Assembly: GCA_943328975.2 (NCBI GenBank)
Contig: CALQCC020000038.1
Location: 1-42,703 of the forward strand
Length of the DNA: 42,703 bases
Reading direction: 5' to 3'
Source: Bordetella parapertussis
Lineage (GTDB): Bacteria > Acidobacteriota > Terriglobia > Bryobacterales > Bryobacteraceae
The first letter of the stretch is position 1, and every line of letters begins with the position of its first letter. The notes beneath the pieces were generated by a model. The model made no database searches, was not told the DNA's origin, and saw only the letters and a program-made list of their open reading frames with translations. A program made the position numbers and the translations under genes. This document shows, one piece after another, positions 8,082-19,063 of this stretch.

Positions 8082-8453
8082 ATGCGTTGGTATGCTGTCG
8101 TCGCGGTTTTCCTGCTCGGGCTGGTGGGATGTTCCAAATCTGAGCCGGTGGCCGAAAAGATCTCGAAGAGTGCCGTAGACGAACCGCTCAAGAAATACGA
8201 ACTCACGGGCGAAGTCTCGCGGCTCGACAACGAGAACAAGATCGCGACTATCAAGCATCAGGCGATAGGGGATTGGATGGGCGCGATGACGATGGATTTT
8301 CCTGTTAAGGACGCCGCCGATTTCGCCAAATTAACGCCTGGGAAACCTGTGAACGCGACGGTGTTTGTGCAGGGGCTGAACTATTGGGTCGGCGAGGTCA
8401 AAGACGGCCCCCCGGCACCTCCTACTTCGCCGGCTTCGACGAAGGCAAAATGA
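8082..8453 (+). CDS. CusF-like copper-binding lipoprotein
   Basis: The 123-aa precursor starts with a lipoprotein signal peptide, with lipobox LVGC and Cys17 as the acylation site. The mature part is a small beta domain (GEVSRLDNENKIATIKHQ) carrying H59, W65, M69 and M71 in HQAIGDWMGAMTMDFPV. This matches the His/Trp/Met/Met Cu(I)-Ag(I) site of the CusF fold. A Pro/Ala/Ser-rich tail ends the protein. The likely role is periplasmic Cu(I) binding or delivery; no efflux pump or oxidase gene is adjacent. TATATG at 8068-8073 lies 8 nt before the ATG and no SD is present, so the transcript may be nearly leaderless. Confidence 0.82.
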   Translation: MRWYAVVAVFLLGLVGCSKSEPVAEKISKSAVDEPLKKYELTGEVSRLDNENKIATIKHQAIGDWMGAMTMDFPVKDAADFAKLTPGKPVNATVFVQGLNYWVGEVKDGPPAPPTSPASTKAK

Positions 8454-8482
8454 GCGAGCGAGACAGCCCGCTCATGCTAACC

Positions 8483-8488
8483 TATGAT
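8483..8488 (+). promoter_or_regulatory. Putative -10 box (TATGAT) of the recO-glyQS-ppdK operon
   Basis: TATGAT lies 14 nt before the recO ATG at 8503. The expected start would leave a leader of only about 8 nt without an SD. A direct repeat CTAACCTATG occurs at 8477-8486 and 8496-8505, the second copy overlapping the start codon. No clear -35 box is seen. Confidence 0.35.
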
Positions 8489-8502
8489 ATTGTTCCTAAC
8501 CT

Positions 8503-9138
8503 ATGCCTGCGCAGGTGAGCGAATCGTTCATTTTGCGAACGTACCCCTTCCGGGAAGCGGATTTAATTGTCAGCTTTTTCACCCGGGAGCAAGGCAAGTT
8601 GCGCGGCGTGGCGCGTAGGGCCCGCAAGCCGAAGAGTCCGTTCGGCGCGGGGTTGGAGCGGCTGTCCCACGTGCGGATGGCGTATTTTCTACGGGAAAAC
8701 GCGGAATTGGCGAATCTTTCGAGTTGCGAGACGATGGAATCCGGCTTTGGAGTACAGGCCGATTATGGTTGTTCGCTTGCGCTCGACTACTTCACCGAAG
8801 TTTCCGATCACCTGCTCCCGCCGCACGAACCCAACGAAAAGTTTTTCCGCTTACTCAAGGCCATGATTGAGCACCTGCGCGCGGGCGGCGAGATCTGGAG
8901 CGCCATCGACTATTTCACGTTGTGGGCTGTGCGCCTGACCGGCGTGTTGCCGGAAATTCGCGTCAGTGACGAAACCGCGGCTCTGGTGGAAGAGATGTTC
9001 ACCAAACCGCTGAGCGGAATCGCCTCGCAGGATTGGAACAAATCCACGATGTCCATGTTGCGCCGAAGTTTGGTGCGCGCAATGGAACAACACGTGGAAC
9101 GCCGAATGCTCACCGTGCCGCTATTGGAGGCCTTGTAG
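8503..9138 (+). CDS. recO: DNA repair protein RecO, short form without the zinc-finger segment
   Basis: RecO helps RecF and RecR load RecA onto SSB-coated DNA and anneals single strands. The N-terminal OB-fold is clear: [36 protein letters not shown] is split over residues 5-42, then [16 protein letters not shown]. The helical domain follows ([20 protein letters not shown]). The protein is 211 aa; most RecO proteins are about 240-260. The missing part is the usual C-terminal insert with CxxC pairs: after [13 protein letters not shown] the sequence passes directly to the final helices ([18 protein letters not shown]). There is no frameshift. It is first in an operon with glyQ (10 bp gap), a common RecO neighbourhood. 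Confidence 0.9.
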   Translation: MPAQVSESFILRTYPFREADLIVSFFTREQGKLRGVARRARKPKSPFGAGLERLSHVRMAYFLRENAELANLSSCETMESGFGVQADYGCSLALDYFTEVSDHLLPPHEPNEKFFRLLKAMIEHLRAGGEIWSAIDYFTLWAVRLTGVLPEIRVSDETAALVEEMFTKPLSGIASQDWNKSTMSMLRRSLVRAMEQHVERRMLTVPLLEAL

Positions 9139-9148
9139 ACCTCGACCT

Positions 9149-10042
9149 ATGGATACTTTTCAGGAAACGATTCTTAAGCTGAAGCGCTACTGGTCCGATC
9201 GCGGGGCTGTGCTTCAGGAACCGCATGACATTGAGGTCGGCGCCGGCACGAATTCTCCGGAGACCTTTTTGCGGGTGCTCGGAAGCAAGCCGTATCGCGT
9301 GGGTTACGTTCAACCCAGCCGCCGCACCGCGGATGGCCGCTACGGCGAGAATCCGAATCGACTCTACAAGCACCATCAGTTTCAGTTGATCCTCAAGCCT
9401 TCGCCCGACGATGTTCTCGATCAATACCTAGGCAGCTTGAAGGCGATCGGGATCGACCTGACGAAACACGACATCAAGCTCGAAGAGGACAACTGGGAAG
9501 CTCCCACCCTCGGAGCTTGGGGCGTTGGTTGGCAGGTGATGTTGGATGGTCTCGAGATTACGCAGTTTACCTACTTCCAGCAGGTCGGCGGCATCGACTT
9601 GGAGTTGGTCCCGGCGGAGATCACTTATGGCTTGGAGCGCATCGTCGCGTTCCTGCAAAACGTCGATAGCATCTACGACATCGAATGGGCGCCGGGCGTG
9701 AAGTATGGCGATGTGCGCTTCGCGGACGAATTGCAGTACTCGGTCTATAACTTTGAGATGGCGAACGTGGATCGGCTGTGGCGGCTGCTGGCGGAGCATG
9801 AAGGGGAATGCAAAGAGCTTCTTGCAATGTACCCGGACACGCCGAACAAGAAGCGCTTCCCCGTGCTCGCGACCTATGACCATGTGTTGAAGTGTTCGCA
9901 CTTGTTTAATTTGCTGGACGCGCGCGGAGCCATCTCCGTGACGGAGCGCGTGGGTGTAATCAAACGTGTACGCGATCTGGCAGTTGGTACAGCGCGGATC
10001 TGGTCTGACCAGCAATCGCAAGCGCAGGAGGTGAGCGCGTGA
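9149..10042 (+). CDS. glyQ: Glycine--tRNA ligase alpha subunit
   Basis: The 297-aa product is a full-length catalytic alpha subunit of the bacterial alpha2beta2 glycyl-tRNA synthetase, which activates glycine with ATP and charges tRNA-Gly in the cytoplasm. The start [15 protein letters not shown] and the class II blocks [19 protein letters not shown] (residues about 53-71) and [20 protein letters not shown] (about 143-162) are family hallmarks. It follows recO by 10 bp and overlaps glyS by 4 bp (GTGA), so translational coupling of the two subunits is likely. Confidence 0.97.
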   Translation: MDTFQETILKLKRYWSDRGAVLQEPHDIEVGAGTNSPETFLRVLGSKPYRVGYVQPSRRTADGRYGENPNRLYKHHQFQLILKPSPDDVLDQYLGSLKAIGIDLTKHDIKLEEDNWEAPTLGAWGVGWQVMLDGLEITQFTYFQQVGGIDLELVPAEITYGLERIVAFLQNVDSIYDIEWAPGVKYGDVRFADELQYSVYNFEMANVDRLWRLLAEHEGECKELLAMYPDTPNKKRFPVLATYDHVLKCSHLFNLLDARGAISVTERVGVIKRVRDLAVGTARIWSDQQSQAQEVSA

Positions 10043-11976
10043 GCCTCGACTTCTTGTTGGAAATCGGAACCGAAGAGATTCCGGACTGGATGATTCCGGG
10101 CGCGCTGGAACAACTCGCGAAGTTCGATTTGTTCGGCGTAAAACCGAACGTCGATGCGACGTCGCGGCGCTTGGTGATTTGGGCTTCGGGCTTGCCGGAG
10201 CGGACTGCTGATTCGGAGCAGGTGGTGAAGGGTCCGCCGCTGGCCTCGGGCGACAAGGCGGCCGAAGGCTTCGCGAAGAAGCAGGGCGCCGATGTGTCGG
10301 CGTTGCGCAAGGCCGGCAACTACTACGAACTGGTGAAGCGTGTTGAAGGTCGGGCCGTGCGCGACATTCTCGCGGAGACCTTGCCCGCCGCGATCCTCGG
10401 ACTGCAGTGGCCGAAGACGATGTATTGGACTGGGGGCAAGACTGGTCCGCGCTTTATTCGGCCGATCCGCTGGATGGTGGCGTTGTTGGGCGATCAAGTT
10501 ATTCCGTTTGAGCTCGCGGGCGTGAAGACGGGGAACATCACACGCGGGCATCGCATTCTGGGCTCGTCGTCGATTCCCGTGACCACCGCGAACTACGAAG
10601 CGGAGTTGCGTAAGAATTGCGTGATCTTGTCGTCGTCGGAACGGCGCAACAAGATTGAAACTGAGGCGACGGCGTTGGGAGCGACGATCGACCCCGACCT
10701 GCGCGAGACGCTTACGTTCATCACCGAATATCCGTCGGCGATTCGCGGTGACTTTCATCCCGACTATCTGTCTTTGCCGGCTGAAGTGTTGACTATGGTG
10801 ATGCGGCATCACCAGAAGTATTTTGCCGTCGAGACCGCGCCGGGCAAGCTGGCTCCGCATTTTGTGGCCATCCTCAACACCAGTGGTGATCCGGATGGTT
10901 TGGTCAAACACGGTAACGAACGCGTACTCAAGGCTCGCTTCAACGATGCGCGATTCTTCTGGGATGTGGACCAACAGAAGAAGCTTGTGGATCGCGTGGA
11001 CGATCTGGCGAAGGTCACTTTCCAGGCCAAGCTGGGATCCTACAAAGAGAAGACCAATCGCACAGTGGCCCTCGTCAAGGAGCTCGGCGGGGATGCGGAT
11101 GCACAACGTGCGGCTTTACTTGCGAAGTGCGATCTGACAACCGACATGGTGAAGGAGTTCACCGATCTGCAAGGCATCGTCGGCGGATTGTACGCGCGAG
11201 CGCAAGGTGAATCCGAAGCGGTGGCGATGGCGATCTACGATCACTACAAGCCGCTGAGCATGGAGGATTCGATTCCTTCCACGCACAATGGGTTGCTGGT
11301 TGCGCTGGCCGACAAACTGGATACGCTACGCGGCTGCTTCAACGTTGGATTGATCCCGAGCGGGTCGAAGGATCCGTTTGCGCTGCGTCGCGCTGCACAA
11401 GGAGTCGTGAAGATTCTTATCGAAGGCAAGCTCGAATTCGCGTTGGATACGCTGGTTCAGGGTGAGCTAAAAGCATTCATGTTGGAGCGCATCCAACATT
11501 ACTTCCGTGAAGTGCGCGGGTTCAAGTACGACGAAGTAAACGCCGTGCTGGCCTCGGGATGCGGAACTCTTCTGGACGTGGAAGCGCGACTGACGGCGCT
11601 GGCCGCCGTGCGACCCACGGAGAACTTTGAACCGTTGGCGGCGAGCTTCAAACGCATCAGCAATCTTCTCAAGCAATCGAGCTTCAAGCCGGCTGGTGCT
11701 GTGGATACGGGGTTGCTCGAAGCGGGACCGGAAGCAGACTTGCACGTCTCGTTTGAAACGGTTCGAGCGGCGACAAGGAATGCGGGCTATCAACAGACGT
11801 TAGAGGTGGTCGCCACGCTGCGATCGAAATTGGATTTGTTTTTTGACAAGGTGCTGGTCAACGCTCCGGACGAACGTGTGCGGGCGAACCGGCTCACCTT
11901 ATTGCATGAGTTACTGGCTGAATTCTCAACCATTGCGGATTTCTCGGAAATTGTGACATCAGGAGACCAGAAATAA
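10039..11976 (+). CDS. glyS: Glycine--tRNA ligase beta subunit
   Basis: The 645-aa beta subunit starts at GTG 10039, overlapping the glyQ stop codon. The N-terminal [19 protein letters not shown] block is typical of GlyS. PTKTMYW-like (here PKTMYW), [12 protein letters not shown] and GHRILG blocks follow in order. The central [20 protein letters not shown] and the HD-like [19 protein letters not shown] segments are also present. The C-terminal helical/DALR-like region is shorter than in the usual 680-700-residue subunits. The beta subunit binds tRNA and is needed for charging. No start other than the GTG fits the overlap and the N-terminal motif. Confidence 0.96.
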   Translation: MSLDFLLEIGTEEIPDWMIPGALEQLAKFDLFGVKPNVDATSRRLVIWASGLPERTADSEQVVKGPPLASGDKAAEGFAKKQGADVSALRKAGNYYELVKRVEGRAVRDILAETLPAAILGLQWPKTMYWTGGKTGPRFIRPIRWMVALLGDQVIPFELAGVKTGNITRGHRILGSSSIPVTTANYEAELRKNCVILSSSERRNKIETEATALGATIDPDLRETLTFITEYPSAIRGDFHPDYLSLPAEVLTMVMRHHQKYFAVETAPGKLAPHFVAILNTSGDPDGLVKHGNERVLKARFNDARFFWDVDQQKKLVDRVDDLAKVTFQAKLGSYKEKTNRTVALVKELGGDADAQRAALLAKCDLTTDMVKEFTDLQGIVGGLYARAQGESEAVAMAIYDHYKPLSMEDSIPSTHNGLLVALADKLDTLRGCFNVGLIPSGSKDPFALRRAAQGVVKILIEGKLEFALDTLVQGELKAFMLERIQHYFREVRGFKYDEVNAVLASGCGTLLDVEARLTALAAVRPTENFEPLAASFKRISNLLKQSSFKPAGAVDTGLLEAGPEADLHVSFETVRAATRNAGYQQTLEVVATLRSKLDLFFDKVLVNAPDERVRANRLTLLHELLAEFSTIADFSEIVTSGDQK

Positions 11977-11981
11977 AAATC

Positions 11982-14714
11982 ATGAAGAACTACGTTTATA
12001 ACTTTGGCGGCGGCAAGGCCGACGGCGACGGGAAGATGAAGGAAGTGCTGGGCGGCAAGGGTGCTGGCCTGGCGGAGATGAGCAAGGCGGGTGTGCCGGT
12101 GCCTCCGGGCTTTACGATCTCGACCGAGGTCTGCAACATCTTCTTCGAGAACGGGAACAAAGTTCCCGAAGAGATCAACCAACAGGTTTTGGCCGGCTTG
12201 GCCAAACTGGAAAAGCAGATCGGCAAGAAGCTGGGCGATCCGAAGAATCCGCTGCTGGTCAGCGTGCGCAGCGGCGCGAAGTTCTCCATGCCGGGCATGA
12301 TGAACACGATTCTCAACCTCGGCTTGAACGACAAGACGGTTGAGGGTTTGGCGAAGCTCAGCGGCAATGCGCGTTTTGCTTATGATAGCTATCGTCGCTT
12401 CATCCAGATGTTCGGGGAAGTGGCGCTGGATATCGAGATGGAAAAGTTCGATCACATCTTCGACGCTCGCAAGAAAAAAGCTAAGGTCAAGCTGGACACC
12501 GATCTAAATGCCGATGATTTGCAGGCCATCATTGCGGACTATAAGAAGTTAGTGCAGAAGGAAACCAAGAAGCCCTTCCCGCAGGACGCCTACGATCAGC
12601 TCGCGATGTCCCGCGACGCGGTGTTCCGCAGCTGGTGGAATCCCAAGGCTTCGTACTATCGCAAGATGGAAAAGATTCCGGACGATATCGGCACCGCAGC
12701 CAGTGTGCAGGCGATGGTGTTCGGTAACATCGGCGACGATTGCGCAACGGGCGTAGGCTTCACACGCAATCCGTTGACGGGCGAGAAGGAATTCTGGGGC
12801 GAGTTCTTGATCAATGCCCAGGGTGAAGACGTGGTGGCTGGCATCCGTACGCCGGAACCGTTGTCGGACCTGGAGAAGTTGATGCCGGAAGCATACGCGC
12901 AATTGCACAAGATCACAGAGAGCTTGGAGCATTACTACCGTGACATGCAGGACTTCGAGTTCACCATCGAGCAGGGCACGCTGTACATGCTCCAGACTCG
13001 CAATGGTAAGCGGACCGGTCCGGCGGCTGTGCGTGTGGCCGTGGACCTCCAAAACGAAGGCTTGATCGACAAGCGTGAAGCCGTGTTGCGGGTGGCTCCG
13101 TCGCAGTTGGATCAATTGTTGCACCCGGTGTTCGATGGTCCGTCACTGAAGAAGTTGATGGAGATCGCGACGGGCATCTCGGCGAGCCCTGGCGCAGCTG
13201 TTGGGCGCGTGGCTTTCAGCGCGGACGACGCAGTGGTGATGTCCGCGAAGGGTCCGGTGATTCTGGTCCGCAAGGAAACGACTCCCGACGACATTCACGG
13301 TATGGACGTGGCGAAGGGTATTCTCACCGCAGTCGGCGGCAAGAGCTCACACGCTGCTGTCGTAGCGCGCGGCATGGGTCGCCCTTGCATCGTGGGCGCG
13401 GGTTCGATTTCGATTGACGAACACGGCAAGAAGTTCACTGTTCAGGCGAAGGGCAAGCAGGTCGTAGTGAAGGCCGGCGACTGGATTTCGATGGACGGCG
13501 CGACGGCCAAGGTGTACGCGGGCCAGGCGTCGACGAATGAACCCGATCCGAATTCAGCGCACTTCGGCACGTTGATGAAGTGGGCGGACGAGTTCCGTGG
13601 CAAGTTCGGTGTGCGTGCGAACGCGGATATTCCGCGCGATGCGAAGGCGGCTCGTTTGTTCGGCGCCGAAGGCATCGGGTTGTGCCGCACGGAGCACATG
13701 TTCTTCGCCGAAGGTCGCATTCCGCTGGTCCAGGCCATGATCCTGGCACGCGATGAGAAGACTCGCCGCAAGGCTTTGGCGAAGTTGTTGCCGATGCAGC
13801 GCAAGGATTTCGCGGGCCTCTTCAAGGCGATGGACGGCTTCCCTGTGGTGATCCGTACTCTGGATCCTCCTCTGCATGAGTTCTTGCCGAAGCGCGAAGA
13901 CTTGATGGTGGACCAGGCTCGCTTCCCGCACGCGACTGCCGCGCAGAAGAAAGAAATGGCCGAGAAGTACCGCATGAGTGTCGGCGAACTGAAGAAGGGC
14001 ATTCCCGAACTTCTGCATCGCGTCGAAGAACTGCACGAGTTCAACCCCATGCTGGGTCATCGCGGTTGCCGCTTGGGCATCACCTATCCGGAAATCACGG
14101 AAATGCAGGCACGCGCGATTTTTGAAGCGGCTGTGGAAGTGACCAAGAAGGGTATCAAGGTCATCCCCGAAGTCATGATCCCGCTGGTGGGCAGCGTTCG
14201 TGAGCTGGAACATCAGAAGTCGATCGTGATCAAGGTTGCCGAAGAAGTTCTCGGCAAGGCCGGTCTCAAGAAATTGCACTACATGGTGGGCACGATGATC
14301 GAGATTCCGCGCGCAGCAATGACCGCGGATGAAATCGCACGCGAGGCGGAGTTCTTTAGCTTCGGCACGAACGATCTGACGCAGACCACCATGGGTCTGT
14401 CCCGCGACGATTATACGAAGTTCTCGGGTCACTACGAAAACCTGAAGATCTTCAAGGCGGATCCGTTCGCCTCGATCGATCAGGGCGGCGTTGGTAAAAT
14501 GATCGAACTCGCGATCAAGTTGGGGCGCAGCACGCGGCCTGACATTGAAATCGGCATCTGCGGTGAGCATGGTGGCGATCCGAGCTCGGTTGAGTTCTGC
14601 TATCGCGTGGGCATGGACTATGTTTCGTGCTCCCCGTATCGTGTGCCGATCGCGCGTTTGGCGGCGGCGCAGGCTGCGTTGTCCGACAAGTCGGAGTCGA
14701 TGCGGACCGCATAG
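11982..14714 (+). CDS. ppdK: Pyruvate, phosphate dikinase
   Basis: This 910-aa enzyme interconverts pyruvate + ATP + Pi with phosphoenolpyruvate + AMP + PPi. Three domains are visible. The ATP-grasp N-terminal part has GGKGAGLAEMSKAGVPVPPG and SVRSGAKFSMPGMM. The swivelling phosphohistidine domain has GGKSSHAAVVARGMGRPC, with catalytic H457. The C-terminal PEP/pyruvate TIM barrel has GTMIEIPRAA and GICGEHGGDPSSVEFC, with Cys860 matching the catalytic Cys831 of the clostridial enzyme. It lies 5 bp after glyS. AGGAGA about 17 nt upstream is far for an SD, so coupling to glyS is likely. No PPDK regulatory protein gene is nearby. Confidence 0.97.
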   Translation: MKNYVYNFGGGKADGDGKMKEVLGGKGAGLAEMSKAGVPVPPGFTISTEVCNIFFENGNKVPEEINQQVLAGLAKLEKQIGKKLGDPKNPLLVSVRSGAKFSMPGMMNTILNLGLNDKTVEGLAKLSGNARFAYDSYRRFIQMFGEVALDIEMEKFDHIFDARKKKAKVKLDTDLNADDLQAIIADYKKLVQKETKKPFPQDAYDQLAMSRDAVFRSWWNPKASYYRKMEKIPDDIGTAASVQAMVFGNIGDDCATGVGFTRNPLTGEKEFWGEFLINAQGEDVVAGIRTPEPLSDLEKLMPEAYAQLHKITESLEHYYRDMQDFEFTIEQGTLYMLQTRNGKRTGPAAVRVAVDLQNEGLIDKREAVLRVAPSQLDQLLHPVFDGPSLKKLMEIATGISASPGAAVGRVAFSADDAVVMSAKGPVILVRKETTPDDIHGMDVAKGILTAVGGKSSHAAVVARGMGRPCIVGAGSISIDEHGKKFTVQAKGKQVVVKAGDWISMDGATAKVYAGQASTNEPDPNSAHFGTLMKWADEFRGKFGVRANADIPRDAKAARLFGAEGIGLCRTEHMFFAEGRIPLVQAMILARDEKTRRKALAKLLPMQRKDFAGLFKAMDGFPVVIRTLDPPLHEFLPKREDLMVDQARFPHATAAQKKEMAEKYRMSVGELKKGIPELLHRVEELHEFNPMLGHRGCRLGITYPEITEMQARAIFEAAVEVTKKGIKVIPEVMIPLVGSVRELEHQKSIVIKVAEEVLGKAGLKKLHYMVGTMIEIPRAAMTADEIAREAEFFSFGTNDLTQTTMGLSRDDYTKFSGHYENLKIFKADPFASIDQGGVGKMIELAIKLGRSTRPDIEIGICGEHGGDPSSVEFCYRVGMDYVSCSPYRVPIARLAAAQAALSDKSESMRTA

Positions 14715-14737
14715 TCCTTAGGAATCTCTCTGAGCTT

Positions 14738-14752
14738 TGGCACGAACCGTGC
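14738..14752 (+). promoter_or_regulatory. Sigma-54 (RpoN) promoter, TGGCACG-N4-GTGC
   Basis: The -24 element TGGCACG at 14738-14744 and the -12 element GTGCT at 14749-14753 have the diagnostic GG-N10-GC spacing. Only one position of the -12 box (G for T) differs from consensus. The transcription start would be near 14764, about 14 nt before the ATG at 14778 and just upstream of the SD. No activator gene or obvious enhancer repeat is seen next to it. Confidence 0.75.
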
Positions 14753-14777
14753 TGGTAACAAGGCAAGGAGAGATTCT

Positions 14778-15035
14778 ATGAAGAACGTTTCTAGATTAGC
14801 GGCCGTGGGTTTCCTCACGGCCGCTTTTGTTTTTGCACAGGGCGGCGATCAAGAGAAGACGCAGGACCAACAGAAGCAGCAACAAAAGCAGAAGAGTAAA
14901 GATGGCACCGGCGGAACTCAGAAGGGCGCGGCGAAGGGCAAGCGGACTGGTCCGCAGGACGGTACAGGACCGATACACGAACCGGGAACCGGCGGCGGCA
15001 AGGGTGGCGGCAAGCGCGGTGGGAAGGGAAAATAG
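14778..15035 (+). CDS. Small secreted Lys/Gln/Gly-rich protein, unknown function
   Basis: The 85-aa precursor has a signal peptide, MKNVSRLAAVGFLTAAFVFAQ, here split for reading, with a likely cut near residue 20. The mature part of about 65 aa has very low complexity. It begins with Gln/Lys repeats (QQKQQQKQK), passes through a KDGTGGTQKG stretch, and ends in a Gly/Lys repeat (GGGKGGGKRGGKGK). It is strongly basic, with no Cys and almost no hydrophobic residues, so it is probably disordered. AAGGAGAG ends 6 nt before the ATG. It is the only gene behind the sigma-54 promoter at 14738 and ends before a convergent hairpin. An envelope, matrix or polyanion-binding role is possible but not shown. 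Confidence 0.75.
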   Translation: MKNVSRLAAVGFLTAAFVFAQGGDQEKTQDQQKQQQKQKSKDGTGGTQKGAAKGKRTGPQDGTGPIHEPGTGGGKGGGKRGGKGK

Positions 15036-15051
15036 CTCAGCCAGTGCGGTA

Positions 15052-15075
15052 GCGGTGAGCGATAGGGCTCACCGC
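15052..15075. terminator. Convergent hairpin between the small secreted protein gene and the M28 peptidase
   Basis: Perfect 9-bp arms GCGGTGAGC and GCTCACCGC surround a 6-nt loop. The hairpin overlaps the stop codon of the minus-strand peptidase (15069-15071) and lies 17 bp after the plus-strand stop. There is no T-run on either side, so it is a weak intrinsic or attenuating structure rather than a classic terminator. Confidence 0.45.
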
Positions 15076-16148
15076 GGTGCCGATGACACCCCGTGTAGTT
15101 TTCGGTAAGCCTCGGCGTAGCGTGTCGCCGGGGCGTAGGATTCGTTCCAGTTCGGGGGGGCGGGTTCGGACGCTAGTTTCAAAAGTCCGAGAGCGAGGGC
15201 CCGGTCGACGGTAGCCATGTTGTCGTAGTCGATCTTGTCGGCAGTGTCGGTCACTTTGTGATAATCCGGGAAGTCGTACGCGACGCTGAGTGTGTGTGCC
15301 GGGATGCCGAGGTCGGCGAGGGTTTGGTTATCGCTACGACCGAAGTATGCATCGCTGGAGGAGGCGTCCTTCCAGATACGAACACCAGCCAGCAGGGCCG
15401 CATCCGCCAGGACGGCGGGCATGTTGGAGAAGTCAAAGCCTGTGATATTCGCGCCTTTAACTTGCGGTCCGTTCGTGGCATCGGTGCGGCCGATCTGTTC
15501 CAAGTTGAGCTGTGCGATGGTCGAGGCGATGGGGACGAGCGGGTGCTGTCCGTAATAGCGTGAACCCCAAAGCCCACGCTCTTCTCCAAAGAATGTCATG
15601 AAGAGAATGCTGCGTTTCGGTTTGGCACCTGCGAGTGCTCGGGCTAGTTCGATGACGCTGGAGGCGCCGCTCGCGTCGTCATTCGCTCCGTTGAAGATGC
15701 GATCGTCGCCGGTGGAGGCGAGGCCCACATGATCGTAGTGGCTCGACACAATGATGTAGGTGTCGCGTAATTTGCTGTCCGAGCCGCGCAGTAATCCCGC
15801 TACGTTGCGCATGGTTTTAGGCGAGCCCTCAGGGAGGCCGCGTTCGATTTGCGCGCCGCGCGTGCCGAAGTCGGAAAGCGATGCTGTTTGGAAATAGCTG
15901 CCGTTGATGGGTTCGAGTTTTGCTTTTTTAAACTGCTCCGCGATGTAGTCCGCGGCTTTGTCGAGGCCGCGGGACGGGGTGTTGCGGCCTTCCAGTTCGT
16001 CGGAGGCGAGGTAGGTGAGGTTCGCGCGTAACGATTCGACGGAAACGCGGTCCATGGCGGAGCGCTGTTGGCGCGTGGGTTTTTGCTGCGCCGAGAGGGT
16101 GACGGCGCAGAGGAGAACTACGAGTTGTCTTGAAATTCCTCGAGCCAT
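15069..16148 (-). CDS. Secreted M28-family zinc metallopeptidase
   Basis: The 359-aa precursor has an N-terminal signal peptide ([20 protein letters not shown]). Co-catalytic zinc ligands of clan MH/M28 are visible: H137 in SSHYDHVG, the bridging Asp in GANDDASG (about 157), the Glu pair in FFGEERG (189-190), D223 in IGRTD, and the late His in DFPDYHKVTDT. The fold is an aminopeptidase or carboxypeptidase acting on periplasmic or extracellular peptides. Its ATG lies inside iscX, giving a 31-bp overlap, so it may be read at the tail of the isc operon. No functional link to Fe-S assembly is evident. Confidence 0.9.
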   Translation of the reverse strand: MARGISRQLVVLLCAVTLSAQQKPTRQQRSAMDRVSVESLRANLTYLASDELEGRNTPSRGLDKAADYIAEQFKKAKLEPINGSYFQTASLSDFGTRGAQIERGLPEGSPKTMRNVAGLLRGSDSKLRDTYIIVSSHYDHVGLASTGDDRIFNGANDDASGASSVIELARALAGAKPKRSILFMTFFGEERGLWGSRYYGQHPLVPIASTIAQLNLEQIGRTDATNGPQVKGANITGFDFSNMPAVLADAALLAGVRIWKDASSSDAYFGRSDNQTLADLGIPAHTLSVAYDFPDYHKVTDTADKIDYDNMATVDRALALGLLKLASEPAPPNWNESYAPATRYAEAYRKLHGVSSAPR

Positions 16149-16322
16149 AACATTTGGATCCGTTCTAACTTAGCTTCGTTTGATTTTAGCGGATCGTCGC
16201 CGAAGTCATCGAGCTCGGTGATCCATTTGTGCAGGTCGGTGAAGCGGATATGCGTTGGGTCGAGGTCCGGGAACTTTTCGTAGAGCGACAGGGCGATATC
16301 TTCGAAGTTGTCCCAAGTGAGT

Positions 16323-16333
<11 letters not shown>
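16118..16333 (-). CDS. iscX: Fe-S cluster assembly protein IscX
   Basis: This small acidic protein of 71 aa has the IscX (YfhJ) family pattern: [22 protein letters not shown] at the N-terminus, [18 protein letters not shown] in the middle, and [16 protein letters not shown] at the end. IscX binds IscS and iron and modulates cysteine desulfurase activity. It overlaps hscA by 11 bp and the M28 peptidase by 31 bp. In the enterobacterial operon a ferredoxin gene lies between hscA and iscX; here it is absent. Confidence 0.93.
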
Positions 16334-18144
<1,811 letters not shown>

Positions 18145-18164
<20 letters not shown>

Positions 18165-18675
18165 GGAGTTCTTTCTCGACGTCTCGCACCAGGTTCGCTA
18201 CATAGCGGCGGCGATTGAGGGTCGCACGGATCTGGTCGAGCGTTGAAGGTTCGGGTGAAGCGTCGTGTTGGGCGAAGAGCGCGTTCAATTCGGTGTCTGA
18301 CACCGATAACATCGCTTGGAATTTGGTGGCGGCTTCGGAAAGCTGTCCGCGGGCGGATTCATCGCCTTCGCGGAGTTCCTCAAGCGCCATGTTGAGCTCA
18401 AAGATTTCCTCTAACAATTCAGGCGGTGCGTCTTTGGAAAGTTCCACGCCGCGTTCTGTCAGGAAATACTCGGCGCGAGCGATGGGATCGCGCAAGGTGC
18501 GGAAGGCGTCGTTTAGTACAGCGGTCATCTCTAAAGCTTGATCTTGTTCCGCAGCGCTGGCGCGGCTGTAGCGATCGGGGTGCCACTGACGGCTGCGCTC
18601 ATAGAAGTGTTTTTTGACCTCTTCCATGTCGAGCGCCAGGGTGGGCGCGATGCCGAGCGCTTCGTACAGCTTCAT
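18145..18675 (-). CDS. hscB: Fe-S assembly J-domain co-chaperone HscB
   Basis: This 176-aa protein has an N-terminal J-domain with the HPD motif at residues 32-34 (RQWHPDRYS). It is followed by the [18 protein letters not shown] block and the C-terminal three-helix domain that binds IscU. HscB stimulates the HscA ATPase and delivers IscU to it. There is no N-terminal zinc-binding extension. Its start codon overlaps the iscA stop codon by 1 bp (TAATG), which implies coupled translation. Confidence 0.93.
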
Positions 18676-19031
18676 TACGCGGAAAAGGATGTCCCGCAGC
18701 CACAGCTCTTCTTGGCATGGGGATTCTCAAATACGAACCCGGACTGAATGATCGAATCTTTCCAGTCGAGCGTCATGCCGTCGAGAAACACCAGGCTCTT
18801 TGGATCAATAAAGACGCTCACATCGTCGAACTGCATGACGGTGTCGGTAGCGCGCGGCTTGGGGTCGAACTTGAATTGATAGCTCAAACCAGAGCAGCCG
18901 CCACCGAGCACGCCCAGACGCAGCCCACCGGTGACGCCCTGCTTCTTGAAGGCATCGCGGATTTTGTCGACCGCCTTGGGCGTTACGGTGATCGCGGCTT
19001 GTTTGGGCGGTGCTAGTGTTTCGACACTCAT
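18675..19031 (-). CDS. iscA: A-type Fe-S carrier protein IscA
   Basis: The 118-aa A-type carrier has the three conserved cysteines, C46 (GGGCSGLSY), C110 and C112 (SCGCGTSF). It binds Fe or a cluster and passes it to apo-targets. The operon position between iscU and hscB identifies it as IscA, although its N-terminal extension (residues 1-13) also resembles ErpA-type proteins. It follows iscU by 32 bp. Confidence 0.92.
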   Translation of the reverse strand: MSVETLAPPKQAAITVTPKAVDKIRDAFKKQGVTGGLRLGVLGGGCSGLSYQFKFDPKPRATDTVMQFDDVSVFIDPKSLVFLDGMTLDWKDSIIQSGFVFENPHAKKSCGCGTSFSA

Positions 19032-19063
19032 GATTTCTTCCCTGTGAAGTTAGGCCTGTGAAC

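Noticed and set aside
9874-11106. 410-codon minus-strand frame over glyQ/glyS
   Set aside because: GlyQ and GlyS motifs are unmistakable on the plus strand; the antisense frame is His/Arg-rich and lacks recognisable features.
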